34,070 bases of DNA, taken from the NCBI GenBank assembly GCA_017554835.1, contig JAFZHO010000022.1, positions 1 through 34,070 of the forward strand, read 5' to 3'. Positions within the stretch are counted from its first letter, which is position 1, and every line of letters starts with the position of its first letter. Both the position numbers and the translations under genes were made by a program. Of this stretch, positions 16,325-24,490 are shown piece by piece. The notes under the pieces were generated by a model that ran no database searches, was not told the origin of the DNA, and saw only the letters and a list, made by a program, of their open reading frames with translations. Origin of the DNA: Clostridia bacterium (GTDB lineage Bacteria > Bacillota > Clostridia > Oscillospirales > RGIG7773).

Positions 16325-16753
16325 ATGAGAAAAAAACTTCAGGAAAAAATGTTTGAATCAAGTTACATATTCGAATTATTGATATCTTTTGTGGTAGGCG
16401 TGGGTATTTTGATTTTTACTGCACGTCTTATCGTTGATACGGCAAATCTTGCAATTTCTTTTGACAAAGTAGATTCAATGGTAAAAATTCTTGATGATGC
16501 AATTATTCTTGCCATCGGCGCCGAAATGATAAAAATGCTTTGTAAGCATACCCCTGAGACTATAATAGAGGTTCTCGCATTTGCACTTGCCCGTCAGCTT
16601 ATCGTTGGCCACGCAGAACCTTTGCAAAATCTTATTACCGTTATTGCTATTGCCATACTTTTTGCAGTGAGAAGATTTCTTCTGAAAAATCAGGATATGG
16701 TAGAAACTCCTGACGGCTTTGTTAAGGCGGAAAATGAAGTTCAGGGAGAATAG
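16325..16753 (+). CDS. PsiE-like small membrane protein
   Basis: 142 residues with about four membrane segments: YIFELLISFVVGVGILIF, an ILDDAIILAIGAEMIKML segment, IIEVLAFALARQLIV and NLITVIAIAILFAVRR. The arrangement and the charged residues within membrane segments (DD, E, R, H) resemble the phosphate-starvation-inducible PsiE family, whose biochemical role is unknown. It starts after TAGGAGGG and ends two bases before a lipid kinase, so a membrane-related role is plausible. The family name is recognition by eye and less sure than the neighbouring calls. Confidence 0.65.
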   Translation: MRKKLQEKMFESSYIFELLISFVVGVGILIFTARLIVDTANLAISFDKVDSMVKILDDAIILAIGAEMIKMLCKHTPETIIEVLAFALARQLIVGHAEPLQNLITVIAIAILFAVRRFLLKNQDMVETPDGFVKAENEVQGE

Positions 16754-16755
16754 AT

Positions 16756-17685
16756 ATGAAAACAGTTTTTATTGTAAATCCTATGGCAGGCCAGGGAAAA
16801 AATACCGAAAAAATAATCAGGGATATAAAACTTGCAGCTGAAAAAGCAAAAGCAGAGGTTATAACTTATATAACAAAAGCCGTAGGAGATGCCAAAGAGT
16901 TTACGAAATCCTACTGCAAGAAAAACGGACCTGCAAGATTTATCTCCTGCGGAGGAGACGGAACGCTAAACGAGGTTCTTAACGGAATGATAGACTGCGA
17001 GGGCGCTCAAATCGGCGTTATTCCTCAGGGAACGGGAAACGATTTTTATAAAAACTTCCGCGAAAAAGGGGAGTTTTCCGATGCTTATTCCCATATAATC
17101 GGAAAAACCGAAAAATGCGACGTTATAAAATATAAAACCCTTCTGGGTGGCAAGGAAAAAACCGATTACTGTATCAATATGATAAATATTGGTTTTGACT
17201 GCAACGTTGCGGATATGACGGGAGATATGAAGAAAAAACCGTTTATATCAGGTTCTCTTGCTTATTTCTTATCAATATTTGTTACCCTTGTTAAGAAAAA
17301 AGGTGCAAATCTTCTTGTTGAACTGGATGGAGAAAAGGTTCATGAGGGGCCACTTCTTCTTGCGTCTATTGCTAACGGATGCTACTGCGGTGGTGGAATA
17401 AAAAGCAATCCTCTTGCCGAGATTTCTGATGGACTTATCAATATAAATATTATAAAAGATATTCCAAGAAGAAAATTTATACCCCTTCTTCCTTATTATA
17501 TGAAAGGAACTCATATGGGGATAAAAAATATTGAAAAGATTATTATTTCTCCAAAATGCAAAAAAGTCACCATAACCCCTCTTGATGGGGATATTCGCAT
17601 CTGTAACGACGGAGAAATTCAAGACGCAGGCAAAACCGAGTTTGAAATACTCCATAACGCCGTGGATTTTGTTATACCGAGGTAG
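16756..17685 (+). CDS. Diacylglycerol kinase-family lipid kinase (DgkB/YegS type)
   Basis: 309 residues. The N-terminal DAGK catalytic domain shows NPMAGQGKN at residues 8-16, the nucleotide motif CGGDGTLNEVLNGM and IPQGTGNDF. The C-terminal beta-sandwich includes the acidic DGDIRICNDGE region. Such enzymes phosphorylate diacylglycerol or related lipids with ATP at the membrane surface. It is encoded two bases after the PsiE-like gene and 4 bases before a nitrilase-GDPD fusion. The GDPD half of that neighbour could act on glycerophosphodiesters, so a lipid-turnover unit is a reasonable inference. The exact lipid substrate is not known. Confidence 0.9.
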   Translation: MKTVFIVNPMAGQGKNTEKIIRDIKLAAEKAKAEVITYITKAVGDAKEFTKSYCKKNGPARFISCGGDGTLNEVLNGMIDCEGAQIGVIPQGTGNDFYKNFREKGEFSDAYSHIIGKTEKCDVIKYKTLLGGKEKTDYCINMINIGFDCNVADMTGDMKKKPFISGSLAYFLSIFVTLVKKKGANLLVELDGEKVHEGPLLLASIANGCYCGGGIKSNPLAEISDGLININIIKDIPRRKFIPLLPYYMKGTHMGIKNIEKIIISPKCKKVTITPLDGDIRICNDGEIQDAGKTEFEILHNAVDFVIPR

Positions 17686-17689
17686 AAAA

Positions 17690-19282
17690 ATGAAAGTTTG
17701 CATTGTTCAGCCGGAATACTCGGCAGATTATAATCGATCCGAGGAGCTTTTTAAAAAGGAGCTTGAGTTCTTTGATAAATGCGATGACAGTATGGATATT
17801 ATTGTTTTTCCCGAGTCTTGTGATATTCCGTGCCTTGCAAATACCAAGGAAGAAAGCGAAAAAAGCGTTGAAAAATTTAATAAGATTTTGCTGGAAAAAG
17901 CGGCCGAAACTGCGAAAAGATGCCAATCGATAGTGTTTGTTAACGCAAGGTCAAAAACGGAAAAGGGTTATAGAAATACTACCTACGCTTTTAAAAGAAA
18001 TGGCGAAATCGCAGGAAAATATTATAAGCAGCATCTTGTTCCAAGTGAGATTTCCGTAATGGAACTTGATAGTGACTATTCTTTTGAGTATTCAGAGCCC
18101 ACCGTTATAGAAATTGAGGGGATAAGGTTTTCTTTTCTTGTTTGCTATGATTTTTATTTCTATGAGGCGTTCCCGAATATTGCTAGGCAAAACGTTGACG
18201 TTATTATAGGTTGCTCCCATCAGAGAAGCGATACTCATAGCGCTATTGAAATTATGTCGAGATTTTTAGCGTATAATACAAATGCCTACGTTATAAGAAG
18301 CTCTGTTTCTATGGATGAAAATTCTGATATAGGCGGCGCAAGTATGGTAGTTGCCCCCGACGGAAAGGTGATTTGGAATATGCGTAGCCGTGTGGGGATG
18401 GAATGCGTAGAAATTGATATAGATAAAAAATATTATAAACCGGCAGGGTTCGGCAATCCCCCTTCGGCTCATTACGAATATATGGAAAAAGGACGCCGTC
18501 CATGGAAGTATCGCCCTGCAGGTGGCGCTATTACTCTCCCTGATAATAAAATGCCTTATCCGAGAATTTGTGCTCATAGGGGTTTTTCTACCATAGCACC
18601 CGAAAATAGTATGGCTGCTTTTGGAGCGGCGATCGCTATGGGCGCCGAGGAAATTGAGTTTGATATATGGTTTACAAAAGACGGAGAAATCGTTTCTATC
18701 CACGATAGCACTCTTGAAAGAGTTTCTGACGGAGTGGGAAACGTTTATGATTATACCTATGAGGAACTTTTAAAATTTGATTTCGGAGTTAAACGGGGCG
18801 AGGAATTTCGTGGTATGAAAATTCTTCGTTTTGAAGAAATTTTGAAAAAGTTCTCTTGTCACGCCGTTATGAATATACACGTTAAAAGTCTTGAAAATAA
18901 ATACCTGACTCAAAGTCAGGCGCTTTGGAAGATTATTGACCTTATATATAAATACGATTGCGAAAATTATTGCTATCTGATGAGCGGCGAAGATGAATTT
19001 CATAAGCTTTGTAAGGACGAGGACGTTAAAATCCGAAGATGTATGGGCGGTGGGGCAAAGCCCTGGGAAATCGTTGAACGAGCAATAAAATACGGTTGTC
19101 AAAAAGTTCAGCTTTATAAGCCCTATTTTAATCAGCAAATGATAGATAAAGCCCACCAAAACGGCATAATTTGTAACGTTTTCTGGTCTGATGATGTTGA
19201 TGAAGCGAGAAAATTTCTTGATATGGGCGTCGATACAATTCTCACAAACGATTATAACAGAGTGTCCTTTGCCAAGAAGTAA
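17690..19282 (+). CDS. Carbon-nitrogen hydrolase (nitrilase) fused to glycerophosphodiester phosphodiesterase
   Basis: 530 residues from ATG 17690; upstream in-frame ATGs lie inside the lipid kinase gene. Residues 1 to about 265 are a CN-hydrolase with the triad Glu42 (FPES), Lys113 (KYYKQHLVPSE) and Cys152 (VCYDFYF). Residues about 290-530 are a GDPD domain with AHRG at 295-298, Glu305 (PENS), EFD at 323-325 and His338 (IHDST), the usual metal and catalytic set. No signal peptide is seen, so it should be cytoplasmic. The two activities suggest stepwise degradation of a molecule with both an amide and a phosphodiester bond, or independent reactions on related lipids; this is inference. All key residues are present in both halves. 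Confidence 0.9.
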   Translation: MKVCIVQPEYSADYNRSEELFKKELEFFDKCDDSMDIIVFPESCDIPCLANTKEESEKSVEKFNKILLEKAAETAKRCQSIVFVNARSKTEKGYRNTTYAFKRNGEIAGKYYKQHLVPSEISVMELDSDYSFEYSEPTVIEIEGIRFSFLVCYDFYFYEAFPNIARQNVDVIIGCSHQRSDTHSAIEIMSRFLAYNTNAYVIRSSVSMDENSDIGGASMVVAPDGKVIWNMRSRVGMECVEIDIDKKYYKPAGFGNPPSAHYEYMEKGRRPWKYRPAGGAITLPDNKMPYPRICAHRGFSTIAPENSMAAFGAAIAMGAEEIEFDIWFTKDGEIVSIHDSTLERVSDGVGNVYDYTYEELLKFDFGVKRGEEFRGMKILRFEEILKKFSCHAVMNIHVKSLENKYLTQSQALWKIIDLIYKYDCENYCYLMSGEDEFHKLCKDEDVKIRRCMGGGAKPWEIVERAIKYGCQKVQLYKPYFNQQMIDKAHQNGIICNVFWSDDVDEARKFLDMGVDTILTNDYNRVSFAKK

Positions 19283-19307
19283 AAATAGGAAAATTAAAGA
19301 TATAAAA

Positions 19308-19340
19308 AACCCCAACTGTGCATAACAGTTGGGGTTATTT
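19308..19340 (+). terminator. Rho-independent terminator after the nitrilase-GDPD gene
   Basis: AACCCCAACTGT and ACAGTTGGGGTT pair around GCATA, followed by ATTT. The left arm is preceded by an A-run. Confidence 0.85.
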
Positions 19341-19391
19341 CATTAATAATTATACCATTGTTTTGTTTATTTATGCATATTGCATAAAAAA

Positions 19392-19423
19392 TGTCAATCT
19401 TTTTTTTAAAAAAAGTATTGACA
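19392..19423. repeat. Imperfect palindrome overlapping a promoter -35
   Basis: TGTCAATC plus a T-run is mirrored by an A-run plus GTATTGACA; the two arms match as inverted repeats apart from one extra T. It includes the TTGACA of the promoter for the 1473-residue protein and could be an operator. Confidence 0.5.
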
Positions 19424-19446
19424 AGATAAAAAAATCATATTAAAAT
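19418..19446 (+). promoter_or_regulatory. Promoter of the large secreted protein gene
   Basis: TTGACA and TAAAAT are 17 bases apart, about 50 bases upstream of the ATG. The ribosome site AAAGGAGG is a near-perfect match. Confidence 0.75.
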
Positions 19447-19497
19447 CGAAAAAACCAAAAAAGCTAACAACAAAATCCAATTAAAGGAGGTCCTAAT

Positions 19498-22400
19498 ATG
19501 AGAAAGACGATGAGCATTTTACTTGCGCTGATTTTGGTTATTTCGGGAATTCAATTCCCAATTTATGCAGAAGGAGAGACGTCGGAAATTATATCTGTGG
19601 GATGTGATTATAATTATTCATATTCCAGAGCCGATATGATATCGGGGGATATTAATTTCAAAAATCTTACCGACGGCATTTTGCCTTCTTCTGCACCTGC
19701 AGGTGAAGGTTGGACGAAAATCACTCTTAAAAATGATACCTTGGCAACAAACGCTGAAGGTACCCCCGTTACTTTAGGGCTTTTTGATGATGTTGACCCT
19801 CACTTTTACGTAAAGCTTGACCTTGGTTTCAAGCAGGAAGTTCATTATATAACGATGGACTTTTCAAACGACGCGGCATTTTCGCTTCCTTCTAAGGTCG
19901 AAATAATGCTTTCTGACGACGGCTATAACTACGATATCTATAAATCCCAGAGTTATCAGGTTATAACAAGCGGTCAGAGAACAAAATTTAAAGTAACCTT
20001 TGACGAAGAAATTACTGCCAAGGCAATTAAATTCGTCGCATACGGATCCGAAGGCGCCGTTATGGCCATTGATGAAATGGAAGTATACGGACAAAAACTT
20101 AATAATCAGGTGCTTTTATCTCAGGGTTCAACGTATACCTGGGAAGGCGGTGAACTTGGCGGAAACTATAACGGGCACACCCCAGCTACTCAGCTTACCG
20201 ATGGTGTTCTTTCTTATATGACGGGCACTACCTTTGACAGGCAGTTCATAATGAAAGCAACTAGAAGCAGAACCGATCCCGAAACGGGATATATTGGTCA
20301 GGAGATCATTCTAGACCTTGGAAGCGTTAAAAACGTTTCGAAAATGAAAATAAATTCTCTATATAATTCATCAGGATATACTGCATCGGATATGGATTTC
20401 GTAGTTTTTAAATATTCTACCGACGGAGTTACTTATCATGATTTCGGAACCGGATATGAAAGTGGAGCAGGTTATCACGAAAATCTTTCCACCTTTGCAA
20501 GAAAGATTTATTCTGTTTCTAAAAATCATACTGTGGAAGCAAGATACATAAAAGTATTTATGGCCTGCTACGGTCATATTGCGATAGATGAAGTTCAGAT
20601 TTATGGTAGCCAGACGCCTGTTTCAGAAGAATTTATTCTTTCTGACAGAGAGGATAGACTTGAATATACAAATCTTATTTCTTATAAGGGAATGTATAAA
20701 GACGGCGTTAACCAGTCGCTAATGACCGACCAAATTTTCAACGAATATACTACTTATCAGGATTCAACCGTTATACTTACGGGAACTTTTGGTGCAAAAT
20801 ATAACGAAATATGTGGCTATAATATTTATTTTAAAGAAAAACCAAGAAACATAAGACTATATCTTTCTACGGATAATATAAACTGGACCCTAGTTTCTGA
20901 TAATGCTGAATATTATTCCCTCGCAGGATATACAAACGCAAAAGCATATTTCAACGCAAAAGTGGGAACTTATTATAAGTTTGAGATAGATAAATCACCA
21001 TCAAATAATATTTCTATCGCGGAGATTCAGATATATAATAAGCAGCCCCACGTGCCTCTTATGACAGGAGGATTTCTCGCCATATATGCAAGTGAAACAG
21101 AAGGATATAATATTAATCTTCTTGGGCCAAACATAGAGAAAAATACCGACTATGACTGGGAGATGCAGTTAAAGGGATATTATAACCAAGGACTTAGAAC
21201 GATTGTTCTTCAGCATAACGTTGATTATATTACCAAAAAATCTGTTATGCCTATTCCCGTTAACTCAACTTTATATAATAAAGGGTATAGACAAAGAGAA
21301 AGACTTGTTTCAGATGATCCGTTTGAAACTATTTTATCCATAGCAGATAAGCTTTCTATGAAGGTCTATATCGGAACTATCGGAACTCATTCTTATAATC
21401 AGATACAATCTGCCACGGGGCAGACCCCTCTTGCTCATTTTCAGCAGGTTGCCGAGGATGGCAGAGCGGTAATTGATCAGATAGAGGGATCATACGGACA
21501 TCATCCGTCATTTGTTGGGTATTATTTTACTGATGAAACTTGTGATTCGTGGTTATCATCGGCAGATGGAGTTGCAGCTTTCAGAACATTATATCTTACT
21601 CAGTCAAACGAGGTTCGGAAAATTGCTCCCGAGAAAAAGACCATGATTTCTCCTGCTATCTGGAGAACGGGCAACGCGGCAACAAATGCTACTAATTTAT
21701 ATAATCTTATTAAAGCCGACGGAACTACGGCAAAACCTGTTGTTGACGTTGTTTCCGCTCAGGACTGCCTTGGAAGACTTCCATCTCTTATTGTTTCTGA
21801 TAACGTTTATAACACTTTTGAAAATCACGTTCAGTGGTGGGCCGCTAAAACAAGACAGGCAGGGGTAGAGTTCTGGCACGATGCAGAGATTTTCGAGGCC
21901 ACTTATACTGCAAAACGTTATAGTGAGCTCGTTAAGAGTCTTGAAATAGAGGCAAAAACAAGCAATAAGATTATTGGTTATAACCTTGAAAGAATTACGC
22001 CTGCCATATCAGGAAATTCAAACAGTTTCAATACGTTTTTGATTGAGGCATATAGAATGGAATATGCAAAACGGGTTGCTTCCTATATTGATGAGCTTAA
22101 TATAGGAACAATCCCCGGAAGTTATCAGGAAGAATACGGCGTTAACCCAAGATTTGATACAAACGCTTTTGTTAAAACTGATATTGCACCACTGACTGAC
22201 GGAAGAATAATCAATAATCAGTGGAATAAATTTACTCCATTTGGCACCGTTGGCGAAAATCAGAACTCAAGCTATGCTATGATGTGGGATAATACGTATA
22301 TCTATTTTGGAGTTAAAACAAACGACAAAACTCATCCCGTTCAGGCAGATGGGGCTTGGTTTGGAAATGCATCGGATTATCTGATTTTGATGCTTGGAAA

Positions 22401-23919
22401 ACCGAGCGCAACGGGAAATGCAGGTGAAGGCGCTAATACTATCAAAATTGGTATTTCAAAGAAAGTAAGCGGAGTAAAATACCAGGTTACAAGGGGCACC
22501 GGAATCGGCGAAGCGGCAGAAGGAGATATTATTACTGCCTTTGATGATACTAATCCGGAAGGAAGAACTGCAATTATTGCTGTTAAGTGGAGTTATCTTG
22601 GACTTTCTCCTGCAGCTGGATTAAGATTCCCCATTAGTCTTGCGTATTGTCAGGATGGAACGACCTGGCAGACTTTGAACGGTTATAGAGGTGCTTATAC
22701 TTCAAGTTTTATGACGTTTACAACGGCGACCACCTCAGGTAGCACAAATCCATTTGTTAAAACCGACGTTGCACCGTCTTTTAACGGTGAGATAATAGAT
22801 AATCAGTGGGAATCCTTCACTAACTTTGGAGCCGTTGGCGAAGGGGAAGATTCAAAGTATTCTATGATGTGGGATGATACCTATATCTATTTTGGAGTTA
22901 AAACAAACGACAAAACTCATCCCGTTCAGGCAGATGGGGCTTGGTTTGGAAATGCATCGGATTATCTGATTTTGATGCTTGGAAAACCGGGCGCAACGGG
23001 AAATGCAGGCGAAGGCGCTAATACAGTTAAAATCGGCATTTCAAAACACGTAAGTGGAGTTGAGGCTCAGGTATCTAAAGGAGCGGGAATGCCTGATGTC
23101 ACCGATGGGGATATAGTCGCAGGATTTGATGATTCTAATCCCGACGGAAGAACTGCAGTTATCGCAGTTAAGTGGAGTTATCTTGGAATAACACCTTCCG
23201 AAGGAGTGACCTTCCCCATTAGTCTTGCGTATTGTCAGGATGGAGCAACATGGCAGACTTTGAACGGTTATAGAGGTGCTTATACTCCAAGTTTTATGAC
23301 GTTCACAACGGCGCCAATGCCACCAAAAACTCCGTTATATAATACGGAGACTTTCGTTAAAACAAATTCGGCACCGTTACTAAACGGAAAGATAGTTGAT
23401 AATCAATGGAATAAGTTTACCTCTTTTAGCACGGTAGGCGAAAATCAGAGTTCAAGCTATGCTATGATGTGGGATGATACTTATATCTATTTTGGAATTA
23501 AAACAAACGACAAAACCCATATAACAGAGACAACGGGAACCTGGTTTGGAAATGCGTCGGATTATCTTATAATTATGCTTGGAAAACCGGGCGCATCGGG
23601 AAATGCCGGAGCGGCAGCTGATTCTATTAAACTTGGAATCTGCAAATACGAAAACGGACCTTCTGTTCAGATCACAAAAGGCGAGGGGGTAGGTGCTGCA
23701 TCTGATGGGGATATAATTGCTGCATTTGATGATACTAATCCTAACGGAAGAACTATGGTAGTTGCTATTAAATGGAGCTATCTTGGACTTTCTCCTGCCG
23801 CTGGAACAAAGTTTCCCATAAGTATTGCGTATTGTCAGGATAAAACAACTTGGCAGACTCTCAATGGTTACACAGGAGCTTATATGTATATGTTTAAAGA
23901 ATTCGTAACCAATTACTAA
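19498..23919 (+). CDS. Large secreted multidomain protein: discoidin-like domains, DUF4434-like glycosidase domain, three CBM9-like repeats
   Basis: 1473 residues with a signal peptide (MRKT, a hydrophobic run, then IYAEGE). Residues about 30-200, 204-370 and 379-515 look like F5/8 type C (discoidin-like) beta-sandwiches, the first two ending in AIDEMEVYGQ and AIDEVQIYGS. Residues about 517-880 resemble a DUF4434-type TIM-barrel glycoside hydrolase, with TGGFLAIYAS, YYNQGLRTIVLQH and, near residue 675, GYYFTDETCDSW carrying candidate catalytic acids. Three tandem CBM9-like (DOMON-fold) domains begin near residues 889, 1085 and 1283 with FVKTD-AP---G--ID-QW and SY-MMWDDTYIYFGVKTNDK. No LPXTG or SLH anchor is seen, so it is likely released or held by glycan binding. 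The polysaccharide target is unknown. Confidence 0.8.
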   Translation: MRKTMSILLALILVISGIQFPIYAEGETSEIISVGCDYNYSYSRADMISGDINFKNLTDGILPSSAPAGEGWTKITLKNDTLATNAEGTPVTLGLFDDVDPHFYVKLDLGFKQEVHYITMDFSNDAAFSLPSKVEIMLSDDGYNYDIYKSQSYQVITSGQRTKFKVTFDEEITAKAIKFVAYGSEGAVMAIDEMEVYGQKLNNQVLLSQGSTYTWEGGELGGNYNGHTPATQLTDGVLSYMTGTTFDRQFIMKATRSRTDPETGYIGQEIILDLGSVKNVSKMKINSLYNSSGYTASDMDFVVFKYSTDGVTYHDFGTGYESGAGYHENLSTFARKIYSVSKNHTVEARYIKVFMACYGHIAIDEVQIYGSQTPVSEEFILSDREDRLEYTNLISYKGMYKDGVNQSLMTDQIFNEYTTYQDSTVILTGTFGAKYNEICGYNIYFKEKPRNIRLYLSTDNINWTLVSDNAEYYSLAGYTNAKAYFNAKVGTYYKFEIDKSPSNNISIAEIQIYNKQPHVPLMTGGFLAIYASETEGYNINLLGPNIEKNTDYDWEMQLKGYYNQGLRTIVLQHNVDYITKKSVMPIPVNSTLYNKGYRQRERLVSDDPFETILSIADKLSMKVYIGTIGTHSYNQIQSATGQTPLAHFQQVAEDGRAVIDQIEGSYGHHPSFVGYYFTDETCDSWLSSADGVAAFRTLYLTQSNEVRKIAPEKKTMISPAIWRTGNAATNATNLYNLIKADGTTAKPVVDVVSAQDCLGRLPSLIVSDNVYNTFENHVQWWAAKTRQAGVEFWHDAEIFEATYTAKRYSELVKSLEIEAKTSNKIIGYNLERITPAISGNSNSFNTFLIEAYRMEYAKRVASYIDELNIGTIPGSYQEEYGVNPRFDTNAFVKTDIAPLTDGRIINNQWNKFTPFGTVGENQNSSYAMMWDNTYIYFGVKTNDKTHPVQADGAWFGNASDYLILMLGKPSATGNAGEGANTIKIGISKKVSGVKYQVTRGTGIGEAAEGDIITAFDDTNPEGRTAIIAVKWSYLGLSPAAGLRFPISLAYCQDGTTWQTLNGYRGAYTSSFMTFTTATTSGSTNPFVKTDVAPSFNGEIIDNQWESFTNFGAVGEGEDSKYSMMWDDTYIYFGVKTNDKTHPVQADGAWFGNASDYLILMLGKPGATGNAGEGANTVKIGISKHVSGVEAQVSKGAGMPDVTDGDIVAGFDDSNPDGRTAVIAVKWSYLGITPSEGVTFPISLAYCQDGATWQTLNGYRGAYTPSFMTFTTAPMPPKTPLYNTETFVKTNSAPLLNGKIVDNQWNKFTSFSTVGENQSSSYAMMWDDTYIYFGIKTNDKTHITETTGTWFGNASDYLIIMLGKPGASGNAGAAADSIKLGICKYENGPSVQITKGEGVGAASDGDIIAAFDDTNPNGRTMVVAIKWSYLGLSPAAGTKFPISIAYCQDKTTWQTLNGYTGAYMYMFKEFVTNY
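22162..23919 (+). repeat. Three tandem CBM9-like coding repeats
   Basis: The units start near 22162, 22750 and 23344 and are about 590 bases each. Units 1 and 2 share an identical 108-base run (22297-22404 and 22882-22989), far more conserved than the rest, which points to recent duplication or gene conversion. Confidence 0.9.
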
Positions 23920-23920
23920 T

Positions 23921-23956
23921 AAAAACCCCCGAACGATTAATCGTTCGGGGGTTTTT
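23921..23956. terminator. Bidirectional terminator (perfect palindrome)
   Basis: AAAAACCCCCGAACGATT is followed directly by its exact reverse complement. It serves the large secreted protein gene on the plus strand and the convergent membrane protein gene on the minus strand. Confidence 0.93.
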
Positions 23957-23958
23957 GG

Positions 23959-24477
23959 TTAAATATTATTGGGTTTAAGATATTTTTTTCTCATATAGAA
24001 TAAAATAATAGGAAGAGCAAAGGGAACAACGCAAGATAAAACTGCAAAGAGAATTGCATTATTTTCTCCGTATTTGCGGAAGATATTATAATAGATAAAT
24101 CCCAGAAATGCTCCCACTGCCAAGGATATAATCATTGAAATTACTGATATAACAAGGAATATAAGAGCAAACGTCACGTTTTCTTCGTTCAGGTTTGAAA
24201 AAACAGAAGAAAAAGCACTTAAGAAACCGGAGACAAAAGAGACGATTAAAAGAACAATTCCCGGATTTTTAATTCTTATATTTCCGAGAGAGATTTCCCC
24301 TGCCATATTTCCTAAAAGAAAATAATTTCCATAGGGGATAAATGAAAGCCAGGGGTTTTCTATGCCTGCGTCCTTTGCAAAAAGATAGAGAGCGATGGCG
24401 GTCAGAAGATGAAGTGCCAATAACACAAAAATCATAATAACCAGTAAGATAAATATTATTGCAGCAAAAATTCCCAT
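23959..24477 (-). CDS. Small multi-pass membrane protein, function unknown
   Basis: 172 residues with about five hydrophobic segments: one at 4-32, then a loop with AGIENPWLSFIPYGNYFLLG, and further segments near 72-90, 100-122 and 137-158. The short positively charged tail is RKKYLKPNNI. I do not recognise a named family with confidence, although the PWLSFIPYGNYFLLG loop recurs in clostridial membrane proteins. The ATG has TAAAGGAG upstream and lies 13 bases after the tmcAL stop, so the gene is probably co-transcribed with tmcAL. Confidence 0.7.
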   Translation of the reverse strand: MGIFAAIIFILLVIMIFVLLALHLLTAIALYLFAKDAGIENPWLSFIPYGNYFLLGNMAGEISLGNIRIKNPGIVLLIVSFVSGFLSAFSSVFSNLNEENVTFALIFLVISVISMIISLAVGAFLGFIYYNIFRKYGENNAILFAVLSCVVPFALPIILFYMRKKYLKPNNI

Positions 24478-24490
24478 TTTAAATTCTCCT

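Noticed and set aside
17272..17703. Minus-strand 143-codon frame over the lipid kinase end
   Set aside because: It is antisense to the DAGK domain and the start of the fusion gene, with no supporting features.
19498..23919. The large secreted protein as an S-layer-anchored protein
   Set aside because: No SLH, LPXTG or other sorting motif is visible; the C-terminus is the third CBM9-like domain.
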